From contig NZ_JAAAKV010000017.1 of assembly GCF_009905725.1 (NCBI RefSeq), positions 1-64,000 of the forward strand: a DNA stretch of 64,000 bases, written 5' to 3'. The stretch is from Emticicia sp. CRIBPO. Its GTDB lineage: Bacteria > Bacteroidota > Bacteroidia > Cytophagales > Spirosomataceae. The translations under genes and the position numbers were made by a program. Below the pieces are notes generated by a model. That model worked only from the letters and a program-made list of their open reading frames with translations, made no database searches and was not told where the DNA came from. This document shows, piece by piece, positions 23,794-34,300 of the stretch (its first letter is position 1; every line of letters starts with the position of its first letter).

Positions 23794-26700
23794 ATGAAAA
23801 AAAAATTCTTACTACAATTATGGGTCAGCATTTTATTGATTCCGTTAGGAATAGCAGCACAAAGCCCTGAAGCCACCATTAATGCTACGCTTTCAGGCAT
23901 CGTTTCGGATGAAAAAACAAGAGAACCCCTGATCGGGGCATCTATCCAGATCAAAGGCACAACCAACGGGGCCATCACCAATGCAGATGGAAAATTCTAC
24001 CTTAAGACAGGCCAGAAACTGCCTTTTACCCTGATAGTTAATTATATAGGATATGACACCAGAGAGGTTTTGGTAAACACCAATACCATAGAAATAAGGC
24101 TTCTGGCCAATGCCAAACAATTGAGCGAAATTGTGGTGGTGGGCTACGGAACCCAGGAAAGAAAAAACCTGATCGGGTCAGTTTCCAAAGTCGATCCTTC
24201 TGAAGTAAGTGCCATTCCCGTCGGGAGTTTTGATGCACAGCTACAGGGGAAAGTCTCAGGAGTGCAGATCTCCTCTCCTACCGGTGTGCCGGGCGAAACT
24301 GTCAATGTGAGGGTACGTGGAGCGACTTCAATCAACGCCGACAATGACCCTTTGTATGTGGTTGACGGCGTTTTTGTCAACAGCAACAGCTTACAGACCA
24401 TCAGCACAGGAGGAAAGTCCTCCTCACCGATCACCGACATCAATCCTTCTGACATCCAGAGTATTGAAGTACTGAAAGATGCTGAAGCCACAGCCTTGTA
24501 CGGTTCAAGGGGAGCTAACGGCGTGATCCTGATCACCACCAAAAGAGGTAATTTTGACCAGGCCCCGAAAGTCAATTTCAACGCCAGTTACGGTCAGGCC
24601 AAAGCCGTCAAACTATGGGAGCTTACCACCGGCCCGGAACACGCCCAGCTGGTGAACGAATGGTGGATCAATACGGGTAAAGATACCCCGTCTCTGAACA
24701 GAACCGAAGCCAACCGTCCCTTCAGACCGGTTTCGGAAGGCGGAAGAGGATTGCCGGAAGAACAGCAGACTTACGACCGTCTGGGCGAAGCTTTCAGAAC
24801 CGCTACTTTGCAGAACTACGACCTTTCGGTTACCGGAGGTACCAAAACCACGAAATACTACATCGGTGGCGGATACAACGACCAGGAGGCGATCCTCAAA
24901 CCGATTACCTTCAACAGGGCCAGTTTCAAGGTCAACCTTGACCAGAAAATCAATGAGAGGGTTCAGGTGGGTGTCAGCAACACCTTTACCAGAACCTACC
25001 GTAACCAGGCCAGGGCCGGGGATGGTCCGCAGGGAGGTCTGCTTCAGGCAGCTCTGCACACCCCTACTTACCTGTCGCCTTACAATGAACAAGGGGTACT
25101 GGTCGGAAGAGCGGGTTTTGACAACCTCACTTTATTGCTTGAAAACTATGACGTTAATTCTACCAGTTTAAGATACATCGGAAACCTTTATGCCGAAGCC
25201 GAACTATTGTCTAATCTGAAACTCCGCACAAGCTGGGGGGTAGATTACAACAATTACAACGAGTCGGAATACTGGAATACTTTCCTTTTACTCGGAGCCC
25301 AGGGTGGTCTGGCGACTTCGTCCATCAGCCAGTTCTCTTCTCTTCTGAATGAACAAACTTTGACATACCGCAAGAAATTCGGCACCAAACATTCATTTGG
25401 TCTGATCGTGGGTAATACCCTACAGAGCGATGTGCTGACGAGGACCTATGCGGAAGGCCGTGGTTTTGCCAACAACTCCTTCAAAATCATTTCTTCTGCC
25501 GCTACCACCACCAGTACACAAAGCTGGAGCAAAAGCAACCTGGCGTCCTTTTTTGCCAAAGCAGACTATGTTTTCAACAGCAAATACCTGGTTGATTTCA
25601 GCCTGAGGGCCGACGGATCGTCGAGATTCGGAGCTGACAGGAAATGGGGTTATTTCCCTGCCGTAGGTGGTGCCTGGAGAATCAAGCAGGAAGACTTCCT
25701 TAAGGATGTTAAATTCATTTCCGACCTGAAACTGAGGGCAAGCTATGGTATCGTGGGTAACCAGAATGGCATCGGGAACTTTGCAGCTCAGGGTCTGTGG
25801 ACCGGCGGTGCACCGTATCAGGGTAACCCGGGTATTGCTCCGCAGCAACTGGCCAACCCGGACTTAAGATGGGAAAAAACCAACCAGTTCAACATCGGTA
25901 TCGATGCGGCCGTGCTGGAAGGAAAACTTTCTTTCGAACTTAATTACTACAATAAATACACCCGCGACGGCCTTTTGCAGCTCGCTTTGCCGAGCACCAC
26001 CGGTTTTGCCAACTACTGGAGCAATGCCGCGGAAATCAGCAACAAAGGATTTGAGCTGAACATCAACTCTGTCAACTACGATCGTGGCGGACTGACCTGG
26101 ACAACGAGCTTCAACATTGCCCGTAACGTCAACAACATTGAAAAACTGGAAAACCCCCTCCGTTACGGAAGCCGCGAGCTTATCCTGCAGCAACAGGGAA
26201 CACCGTTATACTCGTTCTGGGTTTATAAACAACTTTCTGTTGATCCGCAAACCGGCAACGTCGTCTATGAAGATGTGAACAAAGACGGACAGATCACGGT
26301 TGCTGACCGTCAGATTGTGGGCAGTATCTGGCCGAAATTCTTTGGCGGGCTTACCAACAATGTATCTTACAAAAACTTTGAGTTGTCTGCTTTCCTGTCA
26401 TTCCAGTATGGCAACAAGATCTATAACCACAACAAGTTCTTCGGCGAAGGTGGTGGTGCGAGAGACGCGGCGAGGATCATCTTTGCGAGTAACAATGCCA
26501 GATGGCAAAAGCCGGGCGACATCACCGATGTGCCAAGACCTGACGGTGTGAACGTGAACAATTACCGTGACGGCGGCAGCCGCTGGCTGGAAGACGGTTC
26601 ATTCCTGAGACTTCGCTCCCTGAACCTGTCTTATAACCTTCCGAAAGAAATCGCCAGAAAACTCAGGGCAGACGGCCTGAAAGTGTATGTCAACGGAACC

Positions 26701-26838
26701 AACCTTTTTCTTCTGACCAAATACACCGGTCTTGATCCGGAGTCAAGTGCCAGCAGTGAGCAAAATGCACAGGGGATAGACTTAGGAACGCCTCCGCAGC
26801 CCCGCAGCTACCAGGTGGGTATCAGTGTGACGCTTTAA
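23794..26838 (+). CDS. SusC-type TonB-dependent outer-membrane transporter 1
   Basis: A 1014-residue SusC/RagA protein: signal peptide (1-22), carboxypeptidase-like domain (about 30-115, ATLSGIVSDEKTREPLIGASI and TNADGKFYL), TonB box region ending EIVVVGYGTQ, plug (DPLYVVDGVFV, SIEVLKDAEATALYGSRGANGVILITTKRG) and a C-terminal beta-barrel ending RSYQVGISVTL. With its SusD partner it imports large ligands across the outer membrane using TonB energy. It begins a long + strand gene series and is followed 24 bases later by SusD. No glycan enzymes lie nearby, so the ligand need not be a sugar. Confidence 0.96.
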   Translation: MKKKFLLQLWVSILLIPLGIAAQSPEATINATLSGIVSDEKTREPLIGASIQIKGTTNGAITNADGKFYLKTGQKLPFTLIVNYIGYDTREVLVNTNTIEIRLLANAKQLSEIVVVGYGTQERKNLIGSVSKVDPSEVSAIPVGSFDAQLQGKVSGVQISSPTGVPGETVNVRVRGATSINADNDPLYVVDGVFVNSNSLQTISTGGKSSSPITDINPSDIQSIEVLKDAEATALYGSRGANGVILITTKRGNFDQAPKVNFNASYGQAKAVKLWELTTGPEHAQLVNEWWINTGKDTPSLNRTEANRPFRPVSEGGRGLPEEQQTYDRLGEAFRTATLQNYDLSVTGGTKTTKYYIGGGYNDQEAILKPITFNRASFKVNLDQKINERVQVGVSNTFTRTYRNQARAGDGPQGGLLQAALHTPTYLSPYNEQGVLVGRAGFDNLTLLLENYDVNSTSLRYIGNLYAEAELLSNLKLRTSWGVDYNNYNESEYWNTFLLLGAQGGLATSSISQFSSLLNEQTLTYRKKFGTKHSFGLIVGNTLQSDVLTRTYAEGRGFANNSFKIISSAATTTSTQSWSKSNLASFFAKADYVFNSKYLVDFSLRADGSSRFGADRKWGYFPAVGGAWRIKQEDFLKDVKFISDLKLRASYGIVGNQNGIGNFAAQGLWTGGAPYQGNPGIAPQQLANPDLRWEKTNQFNIGIDAAVLEGKLSFELNYYNKYTRDGLLQLALPSTTGFANYWSNAAEISNKGFELNINSVNYDRGGLTWTTSFNIARNVNNIEKLENPLRYGSRELILQQQGTPLYSFWVYKQLSVDPQTGNVVYEDVNKDGQITVADRQIVGSIWPKFFGGLTNNVSYKNFELSAFLSFQYGNKIYNHNKFFGEGGGARDAARIIFASNNARWQKPGDITDVPRPDGVNVNNYRDGGSRWLEDGSFLRLRSLNLSYNLPKEIARKLRADGLKVYVNGTNLFLLTKYTGLDPESSASSEQNAQGIDLGTPPQPRSYQVGISVTL

Positions 26839-26862
26839 TCTCAGATCTTAAATAATCGAAAA

Positions 26863-28200
26863 ATGAAAAAATTTAAATACCTTTTATACATCGTATTGCT
26901 CACCTCAGCCACCGGCTGTGACAAATACCTGGACGTTCAACCGCTTGAGTCTATTTCAGATACGCAGACAATCTTTGATAAATCTTCTGCCGAAACAGCC
27001 ATCAGAGGGGTTTACTCAGCGTTGAGCAACAGCAACTATTACGGAACTACTTTCCAGTCTATCGGCTATCTGTCAGGCGACAATATTCAATGGACAGGTT
27101 CACAATCGCAGGTACAGGAATTCATCAATAAAAAGGTGAATGCTGAAAACGCCACCATTTCCGGAGCCTGGACCGCCATTTACAGGACCATCAACCGGGC
27201 GAACAACGTGATCGCCAAAGTACCGGGCGTAACAGATCCGTTACTGACCGAAGCCCTGAAAAACCAGATTGTAGGGGAAGCATATTTTGTCCGTGCCCTG
27301 GCTTACTTTGACCTGGCCCGTACCTGGGGCGGTGTGCCGCTTATCGTTACACCGACTTCTAATCCTACCCAGAACAGGGGAATAGCCAGAAGTACCACCG
27401 CCCAGACCTACGCCCAGGTGTTGAAAGACCTGGAGACGGCCGAACCTCTGCTGCCTTCCACGACCGACCGTTTCAGAGCTACCCGCAAGACGGTGTGGGC
27501 CTTACGTTCCCGTTATCACCTTTACCAGAAGGAATGGGCCAAAGCGGAAGAGTATGCAGCCAAACTATTGTCTGACAATACTTTCCAGGCCGTAAAACCT
27601 TACAGTGCGTTCTTCGCCAATGATGCCCGCGGCACCCAGGAATCTGTATTTGAGATCTTCTACTCAGCCAATGAAACCAACACCCACAGAGGACAATGGC
27701 AGCCACAAACCAACGGAGGCACCCGTCAGTGGGCACCGAATGACGCCCTGGTGGCCTTGCTGAATGATGCCACCAAAGGCGGCAACCGCAGCACCCTGGT
27801 AGCCAAAGACAACCAGAACCGCTGGTATGGCAACCTGTATTACCGTACTCCGGCTACTGACCCTACTTATGTGATCCGTATCGCTGAGCTTTACCTGATC
27901 AGGGCTGAGGTACGTGCACAGCAGGATAAACTGGCCGACGCCCTTACAGACCTGAATGTGATCCGCAGCCGTGCCGGCATCAGCCCGAGTACTGCTGCCT
28001 CAAAAGATGCGGTCCTCCTGGATATTGAAAATGAAAGAAGGCTTGAATTTGCCCTGGAACCACACCGTTGGTACGACATCGTCAGGACAGGCCGTGCGGC
28101 ACAGGTGTTCAACGTAACTGACCCGAACAGGCTGGTGCTCCCTATTCCTTCAGGTGAATTACTGATCGACAAGGCATTGGTTCAAAACCCCGGATATTAA
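26863..28200 (+). CDS. SusD/RagB-type outer-membrane lipoprotein 1
   Basis: A 445-residue lipoprotein (signal ending SATGC) with the SusD fold. An N-terminal YLDVQPLESISDTQTIF-like start leads to a TPR helix region (FVRALAYFDLARTWGGVPLI), and the C-terminal motif reads IRIAELYLIRAEVRAQ with ERRLEFALEPHRWYDIVRTG. SusD lids the SusC barrel and binds ligand at the cell surface. It pairs with the SusC immediately upstream and lies 19 bases before the first DoxX-like gene. Confidence 0.96.
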   Translation: MKKFKYLLYIVLLTSATGCDKYLDVQPLESISDTQTIFDKSSAETAIRGVYSALSNSNYYGTTFQSIGYLSGDNIQWTGSQSQVQEFINKKVNAENATISGAWTAIYRTINRANNVIAKVPGVTDPLLTEALKNQIVGEAYFVRALAYFDLARTWGGVPLIVTPTSNPTQNRGIARSTTAQTYAQVLKDLETAEPLLPSTTDRFRATRKTVWALRSRYHLYQKEWAKAEEYAAKLLSDNTFQAVKPYSAFFANDARGTQESVFEIFYSANETNTHRGQWQPQTNGGTRQWAPNDALVALLNDATKGGNRSTLVAKDNQNRWYGNLYYRTPATDPTYVIRIAELYLIRAEVRAQQDKLADALTDLNVIRSRAGISPSTAASKDAVLLDIENERRLEFALEPHRWYDIVRTGRAAQVFNVTDPNRLVLPIPSGELLIDKALVQNPGY

Positions 28201-28219
28201 ACCTTAACCATTTATAACT

Positions 28220-29557
28220 ATGGCTCAAACTATTCAACGCGATCCTGAAGCAGTGTGGAGTAATACCGAAAAAAACCTTTTCAGGTTCTTCGGTATTTAC
28301 TTCCTCCTGCAGGTGTTACCCCTGGACCTGAGGTTCTTCAAGCACCTTTTCAGTTTCAACTGGTTCGACTACCAGGGTATTTTTTACCTGGCCCGCTATT
28401 CTCCGTCATTTACCGGGGATGACAGTTTCATTAACTGGCTGATCATCGCCGTTCTGGCTGCGGCAGGAACTTTGTTGTGGGATAAAATCTACAAAAAAGA
28501 GGTCAATTACGACCAGCTTAATTACTGGGTCAGGGTGCTGGTGAGGTACCGTCTGGCGATCGGGGTGATCGCCTACGGTTTTCTGAAGTTCTTCCCTATC
28601 CAGGCCCCGGTACCTTCTCTGAGCAATCTCAACACGGATTACGGAGACTTTACCTCATGGAAACTGTTTTCGCTGGGTTTAGGCGTGGTGCCTGGCTATC
28701 AGTCGTTTTTAGGATTGGTCGAAATTGCCGGGGGCTTGCTTTTACTGAACCGTAAAACGACCACCATAGGTACACTCATCATTCTTCCGTTTACCGGTAA
28801 TGTGGCTTTTTCAAACATTGCGTATGAAGGTGGTGAATATGTGTATGCTTTTTACCTGATCTCGCTGGCTCTTTATCTTTTTGCTTTTGACGGCATCCGT
28901 CTTTTCAAACTGGTTTCCCTGGAAATCCCGACAGCCCCGAATCGCTTCAAGCCTGTTTTTGCAGGAGAATGGGCCAAATACCGCCTGGCTTTGAAATCGG
29001 TATTCATTTTATTCTTTGTCATTTTTTATGGTTTCAAAACCTACGCAGGGTATAAAAAGGGAGGATACCAGTTTCCGGCAGAAAAAGGGCTGGCCGGGAC
29101 AGAGGGTTTGTACAATGTCAGTGAGTTCAAATGGAACAATCAGTCCATTCCGTACTCAAAAACCGATTCTGTCAGATGGCAGAACGTGGTTTTCGAAAAG
29201 TGGAACACATTGAGTATCCAGTCTAACAAGCCGGTCGTTCCCGAAAATCTGCCGACCGAGGAACTGTTCAAGGATGACTCATCCCGGATTTATGAACTGG
29301 CCGGTTCTCAGGGGCGTCATTATTATTCATACCGGGTCGACAGCCTTAATTCAGGTCTTTTGCTTCAGAACAGGAACAAAAACCATGCGGGTGACCAGCT
29401 GACGCTTTCGTTCAACAGGCTGAATGACTCTACCATTGTGCTTCAGGGTGTGACAGCCGGAAAAGACTCGGTTTACGCCGTATTGAATAAAATCAACAAA
29501 AAATACCTGATCTACGAAGCCAAGAAATCGGGCCGCAGAGGGGGTTTAACCTTGTAA
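28220..29557 (+). CDS. DoxX-like membrane protein with periplasmic C-terminal domain 1
   Basis: A 445-residue protein. Residues about 15-235 hold about six membrane helices with a DoxX-like pattern (VRYRLAIGVIAYGFLKFFPIQ, YQSFLGLVEIAGGLLLLNRKTTTIGTL). One more helix lies near 265-285, then a beta-rich region (about 300-445) with YNVSEFKWNNQSIPY and later VTAGKDSVYAVLNKINKKYLIYE, reminiscent of a lipocalin-like barrel. DoxX/DoxD proteins include subunits of thiosulfate:quinone oxidoreductase and other redox-linked membrane proteins, but the membrane part alone does not establish activity. It is paralogous to the next gene. Confidence 0.7.
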   Translation: MAQTIQRDPEAVWSNTEKNLFRFFGIYFLLQVLPLDLRFFKHLFSFNWFDYQGIFYLARYSPSFTGDDSFINWLIIAVLAAAGTLLWDKIYKKEVNYDQLNYWVRVLVRYRLAIGVIAYGFLKFFPIQAPVPSLSNLNTDYGDFTSWKLFSLGLGVVPGYQSFLGLVEIAGGLLLLNRKTTTIGTLIILPFTGNVAFSNIAYEGGEYVYAFYLISLALYLFAFDGIRLFKLVSLEIPTAPNRFKPVFAGEWAKYRLALKSVFILFFVIFYGFKTYAGYKKGGYQFPAEKGLAGTEGLYNVSEFKWNNQSIPYSKTDSVRWQNVVFEKWNTLSIQSNKPVVPENLPTEELFKDDSSRIYELAGSQGRHYYSYRVDSLNSGLLLQNRNKNHAGDQLTLSFNRLNDSTIVLQGVTAGKDSVYAVLNKINKKYLIYEAKKSGRRGGLTL

Positions 29558-29581
29558 TTCTTAATCAAAAATTCAATCATT

Positions 29582-31252
29582 ATGTCAGATTTAAACTTAA
29601 AAGCAGAACGTGAGGATTTAGGTGCGGAATTACCTGAAACCTCCTCAGAAAACGACCCGAAGGTAGTCGGAGCCGGTCCGTGGCCGGAGTGGCAGAAGAT
29701 TCTCTTCAGGATTGCCTTCGTCTTTTTTATCGCCATGACGCTGCCCAATAATCCGGACTGGTACACCGATATTTTCGCATTCGACTGGCTGCATCTGCAT
29801 TACAGGGACTTGTACGATATCGCCCGCTTTGGTTCGGGACTTGATTTCTTCGGCAACCGCTTCTTCGGCAGTCCGCTGAATGGTTATGCCATATGGGTGA
29901 TCACGTTCGTGTTTGCCATTGCAGTAGGGCTGATCTGGACGGCCGTTGCCTATTTTATCAAAAAAGAACGCAGGGAATATAACCTTCTGTATTACTGGCT
30001 CAAAGTGATCGTCCGTTACAGGGCCGGGATCGGGATCATCGGTTTTGGTTTTACGAAACTCACCCCTACCCAGCTGCCATACCCGTCGTGGGGGATCCTG
30101 AACACTGATTTCGGAGACCTGACCTTACAGAAAATCTACTGGCTTTCTATCGGGATCGTGCCGTGGTATGAAGTATTTACGGGGGTGGTTGAGGTAGCCG
30201 CAGGTGCTTTACTGTTTTTCAGAGCCACCACTTTCTGGGGCTCGGTGTTGTTGTTCGGAGCACTGGCAGATATCGTTTATGTCAACTTTGCCTATGACGG
30301 CGGAGTGCATGTTTACAGCTCTTATTTTGTCCTGTTCTCGGCTTTCTTACTGATTGATTACGTACCTAAAATTTACAGTCTGCTGATCAAAGAACGCTTC
30401 ACGATTCCTTTTACTTATTACCCGGTTTTTGACAAAGCATGGCAAAGAATCACAAGAATCACTTTAAAAACAGTGACCATTGTGCTTTTCCTTCCGGTTT
30501 TTCTTTACCTGGCGATCATCAACTTTCTGTATGACCCTTATAAACAACCGGCCCAGAAAGGCATAAAAGCCCTGCGGGGTAATTATGAAGTGAGCGAATT
30601 CAGGATCAATAACCAGGTCATCCCTTATTCGCCGCTGGACACCGTCAGATGGCAGCAGGCTACGTTTGAAAAATGGACTACGCTGACTTTTAAAACCAAC
30701 AAGCCGGTGGAACTGGACCTTTCCAACGGTGGCGGGGCTCCTATGCGTGATATCGGGCGGACGTTTGAACTCACCGGGGTAGCGGGCGGACAAAGGGTGT
30801 TTTATTATGAAGCCGATACGGTTAACCAGGTGCTTTATCTCCAGGATAAAAATCGCGGAGCCAGGAACCAGGAAAACCGGGAGTTCCAGGGTAACCGTAA
30901 CCAGGCAGCCAACGGTGGCGGCCGTGGTGAAAGAAACCGTCCGGAAGGCCAGAAAAAGGACGAAAAGCAGGATAACTGGATTCCGAAAGAAGCCCTGGCG
31001 ATCATTGGACCTGAAGACCCGAAAATTGATCCGATTGCCCGCTCAGGACGCCGTACCAAAGGCATTGAGTCTGAAAGCCGTCCTTCAAAACGCAACAGGA
31101 TGATCCTGAAATATACCGTCATTGATGGCGGTAACAGGGTCCTTCTGTCAGGCATTAATGAAAACAAGGATTCCATTAATGTCGTCCTCGACAGATATAC
31201 CAAAAAATATGCCCTTTCCAGAAGCACACTGGAAGCGGGTAAGTACGAATAA
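29582..31252 (+). CDS. DoxX-like membrane protein with periplasmic C-terminal domain 2
   Basis: A 556-residue paralogue of the preceding protein, with the same layout: an acidic N-terminal extension, helices with YWLKVIVRYRAGIGIIGFGFTKL and YEVFTGVVEVAAGALLFFRATTFWG, then a C-terminal domain (YEVSEFRINNQVIPYSPLDTVRW; SGINENKDSINVVLDRYTKKYAL). It differs by an insertion rich in Arg, Asn, Gln and Gly (about 420-500). The separate pair of C-terminal domains on one operon suggests a two-subunit membrane complex. The gene lies 25 bases after its paralogue. Function is unproven. Confidence 0.7.
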   Translation: MSDLNLKAEREDLGAELPETSSENDPKVVGAGPWPEWQKILFRIAFVFFIAMTLPNNPDWYTDIFAFDWLHLHYRDLYDIARFGSGLDFFGNRFFGSPLNGYAIWVITFVFAIAVGLIWTAVAYFIKKERREYNLLYYWLKVIVRYRAGIGIIGFGFTKLTPTQLPYPSWGILNTDFGDLTLQKIYWLSIGIVPWYEVFTGVVEVAAGALLFFRATTFWGSVLLFGALADIVYVNFAYDGGVHVYSSYFVLFSAFLLIDYVPKIYSLLIKERFTIPFTYYPVFDKAWQRITRITLKTVTIVLFLPVFLYLAIINFLYDPYKQPAQKGIKALRGNYEVSEFRINNQVIPYSPLDTVRWQQATFEKWTTLTFKTNKPVELDLSNGGGAPMRDIGRTFELTGVAGGQRVFYYEADTVNQVLYLQDKNRGARNQENREFQGNRNQAANGGGRGERNRPEGQKKDEKQDNWIPKEALAIIGPEDPKIDPIARSGRRTKGIESESRPSKRNRMILKYTVIDGGNRVLLSGINENKDSINVVLDRYTKKYALSRSTLEAGKYE

Positions 31253-31259
31253 AGAAACT

Positions 31260-31292
31260 GTTTACCCTTCTGTAAATGCCTGAAGGGTAAAC
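31260..31292 (+). other. Intercistronic hairpin before second SusC
   Basis: GTTTACCCTTC (31260-31270) pairs perfectly with GAAGGGTAAAC (31282-31292) around an 11-base loop. It lies between the second DoxX-like stop (31252) and the SusC gene. No T-run follows. It could stabilise or process the messenger, or partly terminate. Confidence 0.65.
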
Positions 31293-31333
31293 TTTACATG
31301 GATACAATTAAACCAAAGAAAACAAAGACCATT

Positions 31334-34300
31334 ATGAAAAAAAGAAATTTACTGTTGCTGATTCTCCTTTTGCTGAATCTCCCCCTGCCGGGATTTTCGC
31401 AGTCCAATGCTGTCTCCGGCAGTGTCAAAGACAAGGAATCCGGTGAAGCCCTGCCCGGCGTTTCCGTTATCGTGAAAGGGACCAATATCGGAACGACCAC
31501 CGATTCACAGGGCAATTTTAAACTCAATTCTGCTGAAAATGCCACTTTAATCTTCTCTTTTGTCGGGTATTTACCGGTTGAAAAAAAAATAAGCAATAAA
31601 TCTATATTATCTATAGAGTTAATATCAGACGCGAAACAACTTTCCGAAGTCAGGGTGGTGGGTTATGGCACTCAGACCAAAGCTGAATTTACGGGTTCTG
31701 CGGTGCGGGTATCCGGAGATATCATCAAAGAACGGCCTATCCAGAGTTTCGACCAGGCTTTGTCAGGTCGTGCTGCCGGGGTGAATATCGCCCAGCCCAA
31801 CGGCGTACTGAACAACCCGCCGGTGATCAGGATCAGGGGGGTCAACTCCATTTCACTGAGTTCTTATCCGCTGGTGGTGGTAGACGGGATTCCGATCAAC
31901 ACCGGAAACGTATCAACCAGCACAGCTGTGCCGAACAACCCGCTTGGGGACATCAATCCGGCCGACATTGAATCTATTGATGTACTGAAAGACGCGGCTT
32001 CGACCTCTATTTACGGCTCGAGGGCCGCAGCGGGGGTTTTGCTCATCACGACCAAAAGGGGACAATCGGGTAAGCCGAGAATCAACTATGAGGCCTGGAC
32101 GGGCGTTTCTGAAGTGGTGCGTTTACCGGAATTGCTGAACGCCGAACAGTACATCGCCATTAAAAATGAAGCGGTGCTGAACGCCAAAATCCTCGGAGGC
32201 AATGTCAACAACGACAAAGTAGCCTCTGCTTTGTTTTTCCCTAATTTCGATGCCCGGAATAAGCCGATCGATACCCGCTGGTATGATTACATTTACCAGA
32301 CCGGAACTTCCCAGAACCATAACCTGAGTGTATCTGGCGGAACAGCCGCTACCAATTATTATTTCTCGGCCAACTTCACCAAACAAAACGGTTTCCTGGT
32401 TTCCAATGAATTTAACCGTAAATCGGTCAGGTTTAACATTGACCAGGAAGTGAACAAATGGCTGAAACTGAAAGGAAGCGTTTCTTACAACTCGAGCTTT
32501 AACCAGTCGCCTTATGCCGGTTCTTTACCGAACTCCAATTTCTTCCTGGTAGGTGCGGCCCGTCTGGCTACTGCCCTGTCGCCCAATGTCCCGGCCTTCA
32601 ATGCCGATGGATCTTACAATATCAATCCGGCCAGTTTAAATACGATCGGTATAGGCAACAACCAGGTGATCAGCAACTGGGGTAACCCGGTGGCCTTACT
32701 GAGAGAAAACCGCTATACTTCACAAAACAGCCGTATCATCGGTAGTTTTGCAGCGGTTATCAACCTGTATAAAAACCTTGATTTCACGTCTACTTATGCT
32801 GTAGACCGCCTGGATACCGACACTTACAGTTTTGACAGTGCCATCCAGGGCAACGGCTTCTCAAGCCGGGGTAATGCCACGAACATTGCCGCTCTGAGAG
32901 ACAACTGGAACTGGACCAATACTTTATCTTACAATACGATCATTAAAGACAAAAGCTCCGTTTCTGCTTTGGTGGGCTATGACTTTCAGAAGTTTGACTT
33001 TTCTTCATGGGGAGCTTCAAGAACCCAGGGAGCTGACGCTTTCTTCGAAAACTACCAGGGTAACTGGGGGGCTATTTCAGCGACCGGCAACGAAATCGGG
33101 GAAAGGTCGTTCCTGTCTTTCTTCTCGCGTCTGAGCTATGACTGGGACAAGAAATACTTCCTGACGCTCAACTTCAGAAGAGACGGTAACTCGGCCCTGG
33201 GTGCGGGTAAAAAATTCGGGAATTTTGGAGGGATATCCGGCGGATGGTCTCTGTCTGAGGAAGAATTCTATAAGACATCGGCTCTGTATCCAGTGTTGAA
33301 TAACGTGAAGCTGCGTGCCAGCTGGGGTCGTGTAGGCAATGGTAACCTGAGCGATGCCTTCAGTTCTCTGGAACTTTACAGCGGTTCATTGTATGGCAGT
33401 GTGCCCACCTGGTCTATTTCGCAGGCAGGAAACCCGAACCTGGGCTGGGAAACCAGTAATCAGACCAACATCGGGGCTGACCTGGGACTGCTCAACGACA
33501 GGATACAGCTGGAGTTTACGTATTTTGACAACAACGTGGACGGTCTGATCCTGAGTGCCCCGCAGGCAGTTTCAAAAGGTATCCCGGGTAATGCCATTTT
33601 AGGAAACGTCGGTTCCATGTACAACAGGGGTATTGAATTAGGTATCAATGCGACCGTGCTCCGCAAAGGTGATTTCTCCTGGAAAACCTCTTTCAACATC
33701 ACCAGGCTTAATAACAAAGTCACTGCCCTGGCTGAGGGTAACACGGACATTATCGGCACCACCCACGTGGCTTACGAAACCACGAACATCACCCGTGTCG
33801 GCTATTCTGTAGGAAGTATCTACGGTGCTAAGACAGACGGTGTGAACCCGGACAACGGCCGCAGGATATTCATCAACGGACAAGGTAAGAAAGTGCAGTT
33901 CAGCCAGGTGGTAGCTCCCGGAGAAAGCCAGTGGACTTACCTCGACGGCACCAAAGCCCCGGCCATTACAGGATCGGATTATTACCTGATAGGAAATGCC
34001 CTGCCAACCTGGTATGGCGGATTTGCGAACAATTTCAAGTACCGGGATTTTGACCTGGGTGTCAACTTCACGTTCTCAGGCGGTAATGTGGTCATGAACG
34101 GGACAAGGGCCACCTTACTGGATCAGAGGGCTTACAATAATTCGACCGAAATCCTGAACCGCTGGCAAAAGCCGGGTGATATCACGGATATTCCACGCCT
34201 GGTTTATAATGACCAGCTTTCAAGCGGTTCATCGTTTCCGGTATCTACCAATGCCGAAAAAGGTGATTTCCTGAGACTTCAGAATGCCTCATTCGGATAT

